From: Hydrogenovibrio thermophilus
GTDB taxonomy: Bacteria > Pseudomonadota > Gammaproteobacteria > Thiomicrospirales > Thiomicrospiraceae
DNA: 64,000 bases
NCBI RefSeq assembly: GCF_004028275.1
Contig: NZ_CP035033.1
Coordinates: 124,001 to 188,000, forward strand
Direction: 5' to 3'
In this document: positions 27,840 to 35,714 of the stretch, piece by piece
How the letters are laid out: each line of letters starts with the position of its first letter
Position numbering within the stretch: the stretch's first letter is position 1
Translations under genes and position numbers: made by a program
Notes under the pieces: model-generated
What the model was told of the DNA's origin: nothing
The model's input: only the letters and a program-made list of their open reading frames with translations
The model's database searches: none

Positions 27840-28760
27840 TCAATATCGGCTCGGCAAATTGGCCACTTGCGATAATGACCAGGCCTGGGGGGTTTGGCTG
27901 GATTCCAGCGAATGCTCAATAGCATCGTCCAATTGCCAGAAAAAATCAATCCCGGTTTGCACTTCCACGGCGTCGATGGTGGTGACGTATTTCAGCAAAC
28001 TGTCTTTCGGTTTCGCGGTTTGCGGTAGGATAAACGCCAGCGCCACCGGGGCTTTGCCATCATCCGACGGGCGGATGAAAATTTTGTAGAAGGCTTTGGG
28101 GATGGCGATGGGCGCTTTTTGGAAGCGTTTCGGGTCGGCGTCGAAAATCGGCCCGGTCACCACCCAGAAATCGCCGAATTGTTTGGAAAAGAAATCGGCG
28201 CTGACTTCTTCCAGCCGTTGCCAGATCTTCTGATTGAACTGCGGTTTTTGCGGGGTGATGTTGGTCATCAGAAAGGTTTCTTTTTGCGCGGCGAAGCCGT
28301 AACGGCTGGCGATGACGTAATTCGGTGCCATGTGGCCGCGGTCGTAACCGCTGCCGGTGTAGTCGGAATGGCGGATGTGCGCCAGCGAGCGCCAGTCGGC
28401 TTCAAAGCGCGGCCGTTTGCCGTAAGGCACGGTGTCGGGGGTGACCTTGTAAGTCACCCAAACCGGATTGGCCAGCGCTTCGGAATAGGCCAGCATGAAA
28501 CCGTCGTTGCGCAGAACGTGGGTTAAGGTCTGCAAATCGTTTTGGGTTTTCGGCACGCCCATATAGGCCATATTCGGCCGCGCGACTTCGACTTCGTAAA
28601 CGTATTTCAAACCGCCGATGAGCAGTAACAGACCGAAGAGCGTTGGTATCCAGAAAAAACTCAGTTGCAGCAGTTTGGGCTGTTTCGACAGCTCGGAAAA
28701 CAGGGTGTTGAGCAGGCGTTTTTGCGACGCTTTGTGTGAACGGCTGGAAAATCGGGTCAT
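27840..28760 (-). CDS. Membrane-anchored DNA/RNA non-specific endonuclease
   Basis: 306 residues with one membrane helix (about 34-54) and a beta-beta-alpha metal nuclease domain. The catalytic motif DRGHMAP places the general-base His at 143, and the metal-binding Asn block reads TNITPQKPQFNQ. Family members degrade both DNA and RNA without sequence preference. The topology predicts a periplasmic catalytic domain, so roles in nutrient scavenging or DNA handling are possible. The start overlaps the cmoM stop (ATGA). One CCAGGCCTGG copy lies near the C-terminus. Confidence 0.87.
   Translation of the reverse strand: MTRFSSRSHKASQKRLLNTLFSELSKQPKLLQLSFFWIPTLFGLLLLIGGLKYVYEVEVARPNMAYMGVPKTQNDLQTLTHVLRNDGFMLAYSEALANPVWVTYKVTPDTVPYGKRPRFEADWRSLAHIRHSDYTGSGYDRGHMAPNYVIASRYGFAAQKETFLMTNITPQKPQFNQKIWQRLEEVSADFFSKQFGDFWVVTGPIFDADPKRFQKAPIAIPKAFYKIFIRPSDDGKAPVALAFILPQTAKPKDSLLKYVTTIDAVEVQTGIDFFWQLDDAIEHSLESSQTPQAWSLSQVANLPSRY
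27879..27888. repeat. CCAGGCCTGG palindrome
   Basis: Perfect copy near the 3' end of the nuclease gene, read as QAW. Confidence 0.85.
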
Positions 28761-29596
28761 GAATCGGTGTCCGGTTTGTAAGCTAAAAAGTGAACATAAC
28801 GCCCCATGTGGCGATAAGTGGCTTGGCGGCAGTAACGGTATTCCAATGCCAGCAGTTCGTCCAGGTCGCTGTCGGCCAGCACTTGCGGCGTGAGGTAATC
28901 GTGAAATACGCGGATGCCGGTTTGCTGGCGAATTTCGAAACCGAGCGCTTCGAGTTGTTCGATCATGTCTTCCGGGTATTGCGGATTGGGCGGCGTGAGT
29001 TTTTTGCCCTTGCCAATATAGGCGTCGGACAAAATATGCTCCCAGCGCCAGCTGCCTTTGAGCACATTGTTGTAGACGAACGCATTGCGGTTATAGAACA
29101 GCAATGACAAATATCCGCCAGGCCTGACCTTGTCGGCCACGGTTTGCAATCCGGTTTTCGGGTCGGCCAGCCATTCGATGACGGCGTGGAACAGCACTAA
29201 ATCGAAGGCGGGCAATTCCGGTGCCAGGCTTTGTGCCGAACCGTGCAGGAAGGTGGCTTCCAGTTGCTGGTCGGCGAAGTTCTGTTGGGCGCGCGCCAGC
29301 ATTTTGCGTGACAAGTCGCACAGCGTCAAGTCGTGCCCGGCTTCGGCAAACCATTGGCCCATTTGCGCGAAACCGCACCCGGCATCCCAGATGGATAATG
29401 GTGTGGAGAACGGCGTTTGAGCCGAATTACCCAGGCCTGGCGAATTGTGTGAGGCTTCACCATCGCGTAAAAAGCCCAGGTCTTCTTTCAGCAGTTTGAG
29501 GCGCCAATCGCCTTTGACGGTGTCGTAAACCCGTTTTTCGAACTTGTCGATCAGACTGTCGAAATTGCGGTCGGTTTGCACGGTTTTCTTGGGCAT
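28757..29596 (-). CDS. cmoM: tRNA 5-carboxymethoxyuridine methyltransferase CmoM
   Basis: 279 residues. The N-terminal DRNFDSLIDKFEKRVYDTVKG matches the CmoM (SmtA/YcbD-type) family opening, followed by the SAM motif IWDAGCGFAQMG and LFHAVIEWL. CmoM methylates 5-carboxymethoxyuridine made by CmoA/CmoB to its methyl ester at tRNA position 34. All three enzymes of this branch are thus encoded within 6 kb. A promoter is predicted just upstream. One CCAGGCCTGG copy lies in an insertion-like loop (SPGLGNS). Confidence 0.88.
   Translation of the reverse strand: MPKKTVQTDRNFDSLIDKFEKRVYDTVKGDWRLKLLKEDLGFLRDGEASHNSPGLGNSAQTPFSTPLSIWDAGCGFAQMGQWFAEAGHDLTLCDLSRKMLARAQQNFADQQLEATFLHGSAQSLAPELPAFDLVLFHAVIEWLADPKTGLQTVADKVRPGGYLSLLFYNRNAFVYNNVLKGSWRWEHILSDAYIGKGKKLTPPNPQYPEDMIEQLEALGFEIRQQTGIRVFHDYLTPQVLADSDLDELLALEYRYCRQATYRHMGRYVHFLAYKPDTDS
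29431..29440. repeat. CCAGGCCTGG palindrome
   Basis: Perfect copy inside cmoM, read as PGL. Confidence 0.85.
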
Positions 29597-29630
29597 GGGG
29601 CCGTTGGATTCCGGTGGTTTGAAAGTCGAT

Positions 29631-29659
29631 ATTATAGGCCATTTCAGTCCACGTCTGAA
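29631..29659 (-). promoter_or_regulatory. Predicted sigma-70 promoter for cmoM
   Basis: On the minus strand TTCAGA (29654-29659) and TATAAT (29631-29636) are spaced by 17 bases. The expected start is about 28 bases before the cmoM ATG. Confidence 0.5.
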
Positions 29660-29754
29660 ACGGGATTCAACGCCGATAAGGCGGGCTTATCAAGAAATCG
29701 AGTCGCCCATATAAAAAACTTATAAAAAGTAATGATTATTTGTTTTAAGATGGC

Positions 29755-31062
29755 GTGATTGAGGTTGAACCCATTACCTTTGCGATTAATCACCCTTTTC
29801 GGGTGTTCGACACCGGGAGCCGACTCTTGCAGCAAAAAATCATCGATTTGATTAACAACAGTGAAACCGTGGTGTTTTATTGCGAGTATGCGCCCAAATG
29901 GCCGGTGCGTTATCTCACCGATAATTTCGCGGCGTTCGGCTACGACCCGGAGGCGTTGTATCGGCAGGAATTGTGTTATCAGGATTTGATTCACCCCAAG
30001 GATTTGGCGCCGTTGGAACAGGAAGTCGCGGCCAAGGCGCGTGACGGCGATTCGCATCTGGCGAAAACCATCCGTTTGCGCAAACCGGACGGCGATTATG
30101 CCTGGGTGGACATTCGCTTGACCTTCGAGCGGAATGCGGCGGGTGACGTCACCCATTTGCTGGGTAAAATCGTTGATGTGACCGATAAGGTGCAGGCCGA
30201 GGAGCGCCTGAAAATTTTCGCTAAGGTCATCGAGCAAACCGCCGATTTCGTCAAAATTACCGACCGGGACGGCCGATTGGTGTTCGTCAATCAGGCGTTG
30301 CTCGACAAAACCGGTTACACCGAAGACGAGCTGTTAGGCAAAACGCCGGGCATGTTGAAATCCGAGATGCAGGATCAGACGAAAGCCAAGGCGCTGTGGG
30401 ATAAGATTCTCTCCGGACAGGTGTACCAGAATCGCATTATGAACCGTTGCAAAGACGGTTCTACCTACCATGAAGACACTACCATCAGCCCGATTTTCAA
30501 TGCCGACGGCGACATCGAATATTTCGTGTCCACGGGCAAGGATGTTTCCGAACAGGTCAAGATGCAACAGGCGCTGAATGAGATGGCGATGAAGGATGTG
30601 TTGACCGGGCTGTGCAATCGGCGTCATTTGACCGGAGTGATTGAAACGGAAATGCGGCAACGGATGCAGAACGGTCAGACGTTCAGCCTGATTTTGTTCG
30701 ATGTGGATCATTTCAAACAAATCAACGACGATTACGGGCACGATGTCGGTGATGAAATTCTGATTGAAATTGCGCGTTTGGCGAAACGTTTGAGTCCGGA
30801 CATCGACCATGTCGGCCGTTGGGGCGGTGAAGAGTTTTTATTGTTGGGGTTGGATTTGGAGCTGCCGTCGGCATTGGGATTGGCGGAAGTGTTGCGGGAC
30901 GAAGTGGCCTGTTTCGATTTTCCGACCGTTGGACGGGTGACCGTGAGTGTCGGCGTGACCTTGTGCCGGGAGGAGGATACCGAAGCGGATTTATTCAAGC
31001 GGGCCGATCAGGCGCTGTATCAAGCCAAGCATAATGGGCGTAATCGGGTGGAAGTCTTTTGA
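29755..31062 (+). CDS. PAS-PAS-GGDEF diguanylate cyclase
   Basis: 435 residues: two PAS domains (about 25-145 and 150-270; the second has TDRDGRLVFVNQALLDKTGY) and a C-terminal GGDEF domain with active motif GGEEF near residue 357 and FDVDHFKQINDDYGH. It should make cyclic di-GMP. I see no clear RxxD inhibitory site just before the active motif. No membrane helix is present, so it is a cytoplasmic sensor. GTG 29755 is the likely start, with a weak ribosome site. It could feed the LapA-type adhesin encoded 13 kb away (inference). Confidence 0.88.
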   Translation: MIEVEPITFAINHPFRVFDTGSRLLQQKIIDLINNSETVVFYCEYAPKWPVRYLTDNFAAFGYDPEALYRQELCYQDLIHPKDLAPLEQEVAAKARDGDSHLAKTIRLRKPDGDYAWVDIRLTFERNAAGDVTHLLGKIVDVTDKVQAEERLKIFAKVIEQTADFVKITDRDGRLVFVNQALLDKTGYTEDELLGKTPGMLKSEMQDQTKAKALWDKILSGQVYQNRIMNRCKDGSTYHEDTTISPIFNADGDIEYFVSTGKDVSEQVKMQQALNEMAMKDVLTGLCNRRHLTGVIETEMRQRMQNGQTFSLILFDVDHFKQINDDYGHDVGDEILIEIARLAKRLSPDIDHVGRWGGEEFLLLGLDLELPSALGLAEVLRDEVACFDFPTVGRVTVSVGVTLCREEDTEADLFKRADQALYQAKHNGRNRVEVF

Positions 31063-31083
31063 CATCAAGGTCGGGAGGGTGAT

Positions 31084-31110
31084 AAAAAAGTGGCCGGATA
31101 AACCGGCCAC
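31084..31110 (-). terminator. Intrinsic terminator after the hydrolase gene
   Basis: Perfect 8-bp stem GTGGCCGG (31090-31097) / CCGGCCAC (31103-31110), loop of five. On the minus strand it is followed by six U (31084-31089). Confidence 0.85.
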
Positions 31111-31154
31111 AGGGGAAACATCAAGGTTTCTTAACGTTTCAAGGGGGAAGTCGA

Positions 31155-32078
31155 TTATTCGCCTTTGATGAATTCGGCGGCGTTATCGGCCAGGTCTTCG
31201 GCGAAGAAGTCGCGGAAGAAGTGTCCGGCTCCGTCTACAACGGTTACGGTGACTTGTTCGCTTTCAACACCGTTCATTTTCTCTTCCAGGTCGGTGACCA
31301 CCGTGTCGGCGGAACCGATAACGACCAGCGTCGGTTTCTTGGCGTCTTTCAACAAGGTCGGTGTGTCCATGCGCGGCTCGTTTTTGTAGTAACTGACCAC
31401 GGCATTGGCCGTTGCGGACGTGTCTTTACAGTAAATGAAGTTGATGTTTTTGATCAGCGTATCGCCTTTACCTTCGGCCACCAGCTTCTCGGCTTTGGCC
31501 AGAATCGGCTCGATGGATTGACCGTATTTTTTCTTGTAGTCGGCTTTTTCGGCATCATAGTTCCAAGTGGCCGGGGCAATCAGCACAACGCGTTTGACGG
31601 CTGGGTCATCCTGTTCAACACTGAACCAGGCGGTTTGGTTGCCGCCGCGTGAGTGGCCCATCAAGGTGATGTCGCTCGCGCCTTGTTTTTTCAGCCAGTT
31701 CAACCAGAAACCGATTTCACCGACAGCGTCTTCATGGCGATGACGGTGCGGGGTTTTACAATCGTATTCACCGTGACGGTCGTCAAGGCCCAAACTCAAG
31801 TTAATGGCCAGAGAGCTGATGCCGCGGTCGGCCAACAGTTGTTGAAGATTGGCGTAGGTGCTGCGCCCGGCATGCGTCAGCGTGCCGTGGGTCAGTAGAA
31901 CCATACCGTCCTGATAGCTTTTGCCGTCCGCCATCAGCAAGTTGGCGTTGACGGTCAAGCTGTTGTATTTCTGTTTGATTTCTTTGCTCTCGGCCGCTTG
32001 CGCGGTCAAGGTGAATACCGACAACAGCAAGGCGACCAGCATAAGTGGCAGTCGGTTGAAGCGAGTCATTGTGTTCAT
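31155..32078 (-). CDS. Exported alpha/beta hydrolase
   Basis: 307 residues with a Sec signal peptide (cleavage near AQA, residues 26-28). The nucleophile elbow GHSRGG puts the catalytic Ser at 143; the late GAGHFF supplies the His (about 287); an Asp in GSADTVV is the probable third member. It is a single-domain periplasmic esterase or lipase-like enzyme of unknown substrate. GAGG lies 9 nt before ATG 32078. It has its own terminator and an inverted-repeat element directly upstream. Confidence 0.8.
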   Translation of the reverse strand: MNTMTRFNRLPLMLVALLLSVFTLTAQAAESKEIKQKYNSLTVNANLLMADGKSYQDGMVLLTHGTLTHAGRSTYANLQQLLADRGISSLAINLSLGLDDRHGEYDCKTPHRHRHEDAVGEIGFWLNWLKKQGASDITLMGHSRGGNQTAWFSVEQDDPAVKRVVLIAPATWNYDAEKADYKKKYGQSIEPILAKAEKLVAEGKGDTLIKNINFIYCKDTSATANAVVSYYKNEPRMDTPTLLKDAKKPTLVVIGSADTVVTDLEEKMNGVESEQVTVTVVDGAGHFFRDFFAEDLADNAAEFIKGE

Positions 32079-32099
32079 GGGAGGTATCCTCTTATTATT

Positions 32100-32260
32100 G
32101 AGGCCTTCACACAGGATGGATACACGGATAAAAATGGTTAAAATTTGTCCGTATCTTCGTTGAAAAACTGGCTAATAGCTCGCTATTAGCGGCGTCTTCC
32201 GCCTTGATACGAAAAATTTTTCCTCATTTTTCTCTCGCGTCCCACCTGTGTAAAGGTCTC
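32100..32260. mobile_element. MITE-like structured element with 16-bp terminal inverted repeats
   Basis: Left end GAGGCCTTCACACAGG (32100-32115) and right end CCTGTGTAAAGGTCTC (32245-32260) match as inverted repeats at 14 of 16 positions. Inside, CGTATC pairs with a later GATACG around two hairpins: GCTAATAGC/GCTATTAGC (32171-32190) and GGCG/CGCC. No open frame of useful length and no clear target-site duplication are seen. It fills the gap between the hydrolase and the ArsR-rhodanese gene. Confidence 0.45.
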
Positions 32261-32360
32261 AGTTGATTTTTCGGATTAAAGTTTAATGTGATTCAAACGC
32301 TGAAATGTGGATTAATTATGATTTTAGAAGCGGCTGATATGGTGATGCCGGGAAGCGGGT

Positions 32361-33035
32361 TTATTCGACTTCGCAGCTTTCGTACGGCAGCCCGGCCGCT
32401 TTCCATTCCGGGAACCCTTCCGAAAGTCGCCAGGCCAGGCGACCGGCGGCCTGCAACTGTTCCACCATCTGATAAGAGTAAACACAATAAGGCCCGCGGC
32501 AATAGGCGACGATGGTGTCGGTTTCGTCCGCTTCCGGCAGTTTCGCCAGGGTGGTGTCGATGTTTTCCGGCAAGACGTTGATGGCGCCTTTAATGTGCCC
32601 TTGCTGGAATTCCTTGGCGGGGCGGACATCCAGAATCAGCACCTTTTCCTGATCGAGTTGTTCGGCCAGCGCTTGGCTGGAAATGACCGGCGTTTGGCTT
32701 TTACCGGGCATGATGGCGTCCATCAAACGATCCACTTCCGCCAGATGGGTTTCGGCGGTTTGACGGAGATGATGAACCAGTTGCACCACATCCGAACCGG
32801 CCAGTTGGTACAAGCGGTTTTTGCCTTGTTTGCGAACCGCGACCAACCCGGCTTGTTTCAGTTGCTGAAGGTGTCGAGAGGTGTTGGCCAGGCTGAGCCC
32901 GGTCAATTGACTGAGTTCTTCGACACTGCGTTCCGCCTGCGCCAAATAATCCATCAGCTCGATGCGCTGCGGCGAGGAAAGGCTGCGTCCGATGAGTGCG
33001 AGTTGTTCGAAAAGTTGTTTTTTAACGGTCGACAC
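32361..33035 (-). CDS. ArsR-type regulator fused to a rhodanese domain
   Basis: 224 residues: an N-terminal winged helix of the ArsR class (SVEELSQLTGLSLANTSRHLQQLKQAGLVAVRKQG, about 36-70) and a C-terminal rhodanese domain with active-site Cys in AYCRGPYC (near residue 180). Such fusions are thought to sense sulfane sulfur or redox signals. The start is GTG 33035, preceded by GGAGA with an 8-nt spacer. It is divergent from an MFS gene whose -35 box sits inside a perfect 13-bp inverted repeat, a probable operator for this regulator (inference). Confidence 0.87.
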   Translation of the reverse strand: MSTVKKQLFEQLALIGRSLSSPQRIELMDYLAQAERSVEELSQLTGLSLANTSRHLQQLKQAGLVAVRKQGKNRLYQLAGSDVVQLVHHLRQTAETHLAEVDRLMDAIMPGKSQTPVISSQALAEQLDQEKVLILDVRPAKEFQQGHIKGAINVLPENIDTTLAKLPEADETDTIVAYCRGPYCVYSYQMVEQLQAAGRLAWRLSEGFPEWKAAGLPYESCEVE

Positions 33036-33173
33036 GGTTTGTCTCCGATGGTTAAAAAGGCTTGTTCGGTTCAGTTTAAGATACTTAGAGCCGTTTTCAC
33101 AATTCTTGTCATATTTTTCCAAGTGACACAGCGTATCTTATCCAAGACAGGGTTCGGCTGTAAAGGCTTTAAT

Positions 33174-33221
33174 TTAACATTCAATTGATTAATTGAATGT
33201 TAAGGAGCGACTCGATATAAT
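33174..33221 (+). promoter_or_regulatory. Promoter with overlapping inverted-repeat operator
   Basis: Arms TTAACATTCAATT (33174-33186) and AATTGAATGTTAA (33191-33203) form a perfect 13-bp inverted repeat with a 4-bp spacer. The right arm contains the -35 TTGAAT (33193-33198); TATAAT (33216-33221) follows after exactly 17 bases. It drives the MFS gene; binding at the repeat would block RNA polymerase. Confidence 0.72.
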
Positions 33222-33259
33222 ACGGCGACTATCCGTTGATTAACAATAGGTCGCCTCTT

Positions 33260-34558
33260 ATGGAACCGCGCCATTCACCCAACCGAACAGACATTGAACA
33301 CGGCATTTTCGTGAATCGCCACCAGTTTGGTTTGCATCTGTTGCAAATCTTTATGGTGGGGCTGACCATCGGCATGATTCGCGTGGTGGTGCCAGGCCTG
33401 GCGGAAACCGAGTTTGGGCTGGCCGATCAGGCATTTTTTCTGCTGACGTCGTTTGTGGTGGTGTTCGGCATCATCAAAGCGGTCATGAATTTATTCGCCG
33501 GGCGTTTGAGCGAACAGTACGGTCGAAAATCGGTCTTGGTCTGGGGCTGGTTGGTCGCGCTGCCGGTGCCTTTTTTGCTGTTGTACGCCAACAGTTGGGG
33601 CTGGGTGATTGCGGCGACCGTTTTGCTCGGCTTTAACCAGGGGTTAGCCTGGTCGATGGCGCTCAACAGTAAACTGGATTTGGCCAAGCCGTCGCAAAAA
33701 GGACTGGTCAACGGCGTGAATGAATTTTCCGGCTATGTTGCGGTCGGGCTGGCGGGCGTGATGACGGCGTATTTCGTGGACTGGTTCGGCGCGCGCGAAG
33801 GGCTGTTCATTTTCAGTCTGGCGGTGATTTTGTTGGGATTGGTTTTGGCGGAGTGGACGATTGTGGAAACCCTGCCTTGGGCGGCACGTCATCAGGCCTT
33901 GGTGGAAAGCCCGGATGCCGAGCCGGACAGTCGCTCGTTCAAACAATTGTTTCGTTTGGCCAGCCGAGACAATACCGCTTTGGTCGCCATCAATCAGGCC
34001 GGCTTGGTGGAAAAATTTACCGATGCGTTGGTGTGGATTTTCCTGCCGGTGTATTTTCTGGCGCAAGGGCTGACCTTGGTGGAAGCCGGAGCGATTATCG
34101 CGGTGTACGGCCTGGTCTGGGGCGGCGGTCAATTGGTGACCGGGCCTTTGTCGGATAAGATTGGCCGCAAGGGCTTGATTGTCTGGGGCATGTGGTTATG
34201 TGGCGCGGGCGTTTTGGCGATTCCGTTGTCGCAGGGTGTGGTCTGGTGGAGCTTGGAAGCGGGGCTGGTCGGGCTGGGCATGGCCATGTTGTATCCGAAT
34301 CTGGGCGCGGCCGCCGGGGATTTTGCGCCGGTGGCCCACCGTGCCAGTGTCATCGGCATTTACCGTTTTTGGCGCGATTCCGGTTACGCTTTCGGTGCTT
34401 TGGCAATGGGCTTGGCGGCGCAAATTTCGCAGGATTTACAAACGCCTTTTTGGTTGGTTGCGGTGTCGATGGGGCTGTCGGGCATTTGGGTCGCACTGAA
34501 AGTGCATTATTCGGATGACAAGGACCCGCCAACCACTGCGAGTGAAAAACGGGGTTAA
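33260..34558 (+). CDS. MFS transporter
   Basis: 432 residues with about 12 membrane helices and MFS loop motifs (GRLSEQYGRKSVLVWG after helix 2; GPLSDKIGRKGLIVWG in the second half). The substrate is unknown. ATG 33260 fits the predicted promoter, leaving a leader of about 30 bases; an upstream TTG at 33236 is unlikely. Divergence from an ArsR-rhodanese regulator suggests export or import of a sulfur species or toxic ion (inference). One CCAGGCCTGG copy lies at 33392. Confidence 0.85.
   Translation: MEPRHSPNRTDIEHGIFVNRHQFGLHLLQIFMVGLTIGMIRVVVPGLAETEFGLADQAFFLLTSFVVVFGIIKAVMNLFAGRLSEQYGRKSVLVWGWLVALPVPFLLLYANSWGWVIAATVLLGFNQGLAWSMALNSKLDLAKPSQKGLVNGVNEFSGYVAVGLAGVMTAYFVDWFGAREGLFIFSLAVILLGLVLAEWTIVETLPWAARHQALVESPDAEPDSRSFKQLFRLASRDNTALVAINQAGLVEKFTDALVWIFLPVYFLAQGLTLVEAGAIIAVYGLVWGGGQLVTGPLSDKIGRKGLIVWGMWLCGAGVLAIPLSQGVVWWSLEAGLVGLGMAMLYPNLGAAAGDFAPVAHRASVIGIYRFWRDSGYAFGALAMGLAAQISQDLQTPFWLVAVSMGLSGIWVALKVHYSDDKDPPTTASEKRG
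33392..33401. repeat. CCAGGCCTGG palindrome
   Basis: Perfect copy inside the MFS gene, read as PGL. Confidence 0.85.
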
Positions 34559-34577
34559 TTCGCCGATAAATTTTTTC

Positions 34578-34625
34578 AAACCGCTTTTGGGGAGATGAAA
34601 GAATGCCCATGGCGGTTTTCTTTTA
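34578..34625 (+). terminator. Possible intrinsic terminator after the MFS gene
   Basis: AAACCGC (34578-34584) pairs with GCGGTTT (34612-34618), with an inner GGG/CCC pairing, followed by a T-rich tail. The loop is large. Confidence 0.4.
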
Positions 34626-34702
34626 TACTGAACATCAAATAAGGATTTTCTGATGGGTTTCGCATTGGGACGTCCGCAACCTCACGGAGCAAAGGAATCA
34701 TT

Positions 34703-35704
34703 ATGACTGCAACCGCCACGACCTCTCAGGCCGACTTCACTGTTCTGAAAACGCATTTGCAAAAAGTCATCGTCGGGCAGGAGGATTTGCTGGACAGGAT
34801 GATGATTGCCATGCTCACCGGCGGTCACTTGTTGTTGGAAGGGCCGCCAGGCCTGGCGAAAACCACGGCAGTGAAAACCTTGGCGGATGCGGTGAAAGCC
34901 TCTTTTCAACGTATCCAGTTTACCCCGGATTTAATGCCGGGCGATGTCATGGGCTCCGATATCCTTGATCCGAATACCGGGCAACTGACCTTTGTAAAAG
35001 GCCCGGTATTCAATGAAATTCTGCTGGCGGACGAAATCAACCGTGCGCCGCCGAAAGTGCAGTCCGCTTTGCTGGAAGCCATGGCGGAGAAACAAGTCAC
35101 CGCCGGTGGACTGACGCGTGAATTGCCGGAGCTGTTCATTGTGATGGCCACGCAGAACCCGTTGGAACAAAGCGGGACTTATCCGTTGCCGGAAGCCCAG
35201 CTCGACCGCTTCATGCTGCACGTGGTATTGGATTACCCGGATGAAGTGGAAGAATTGGAAATTCTGCGCCGTGATCGCGCCCATCATTTCGGTGAGGACA
35301 AAGAGAAATTGTCGGCGTTCTTAACGCCGGAAAAAGTCATGGCGGCGCGCCATCAAATTGCCGAACAATATGTCTCCGAAGCGGTGGAAAAATACATGGT
35401 GGCGCTGGTCGGCGCCACACGTCGTTTGGCGCAATGGGACGCGGACATGGCCGAGGTATTGGAAATCGGCGCTTCGCCGCGCGCGACCTTATCGTTGTTG
35501 CACGCTGCCAGCGCCAAAGCCTGGTTGGAACAGCGCGATTTTGTGACGCCGGACGATGCCATTGCCTTGTTGCCGGATGTATTACGCCACCGTATTCGAG
35601 TCAGTTTTGCCGGTCGCGCGCAGCAGTGGACCGAAGACGCTGTTATCGAGCGCATTATCGAATTGGTGCCGGTCCCGGTTGCAACGGAAGCGCAGCCGGG
35701 TTAA
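34703..35704 (+). CDS. moxR: MoxR-family AAA+ ATPase, Bat operon B
   Basis: 333 residues with Walker A GPPGLAKT (47-54), Walker B ILLADEINRA and sensor MATQNPLEQSGT. It is the first gene of a second Bat operon on the plus strand, paralogous to the MoxR at 19291 but clearly diverged outside the motifs. It should act on the VWA proteins encoded downstream. AAAGGA precedes ATG 34703. A CCAGGCCTGG copy occupies the same Walker A codons as in the other copy. Confidence 0.9.
   Translation: MTATATTSQADFTVLKTHLQKVIVGQEDLLDRMMIAMLTGGHLLLEGPPGLAKTTAVKTLADAVKASFQRIQFTPDLMPGDVMGSDILDPNTGQLTFVKGPVFNEILLADEINRAPPKVQSALLEAMAEKQVTAGGLTRELPELFIVMATQNPLEQSGTYPLPEAQLDRFMLHVVLDYPDEVEELEILRRDRAHHFGEDKEKLSAFLTPEKVMAARHQIAEQYVSEAVEKYMVALVGATRRLAQWDADMAEVLEIGASPRATLSLLHAASAKAWLEQRDFVTPDDAIALLPDVLRHRIRVSFAGRAQQWTEDAVIERIIELVPVPVATEAQPG
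34847..34856. repeat. CCAGGCCTGG palindrome
   Basis: Perfect copy in the Walker A codons of operon B moxR, read as PGL. Confidence 0.85.
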
Positions 35705-35714
35705 GGGGACGTCT

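Noticed and set aside
29118-29127. Near copies of the palindrome (CCAGGCCTGA at 29118; others near 15722, 32430, 36615 and 40252)
   Set aside because: Each has one or two mismatches and may be chance or decayed copies; only perfect copies were counted.
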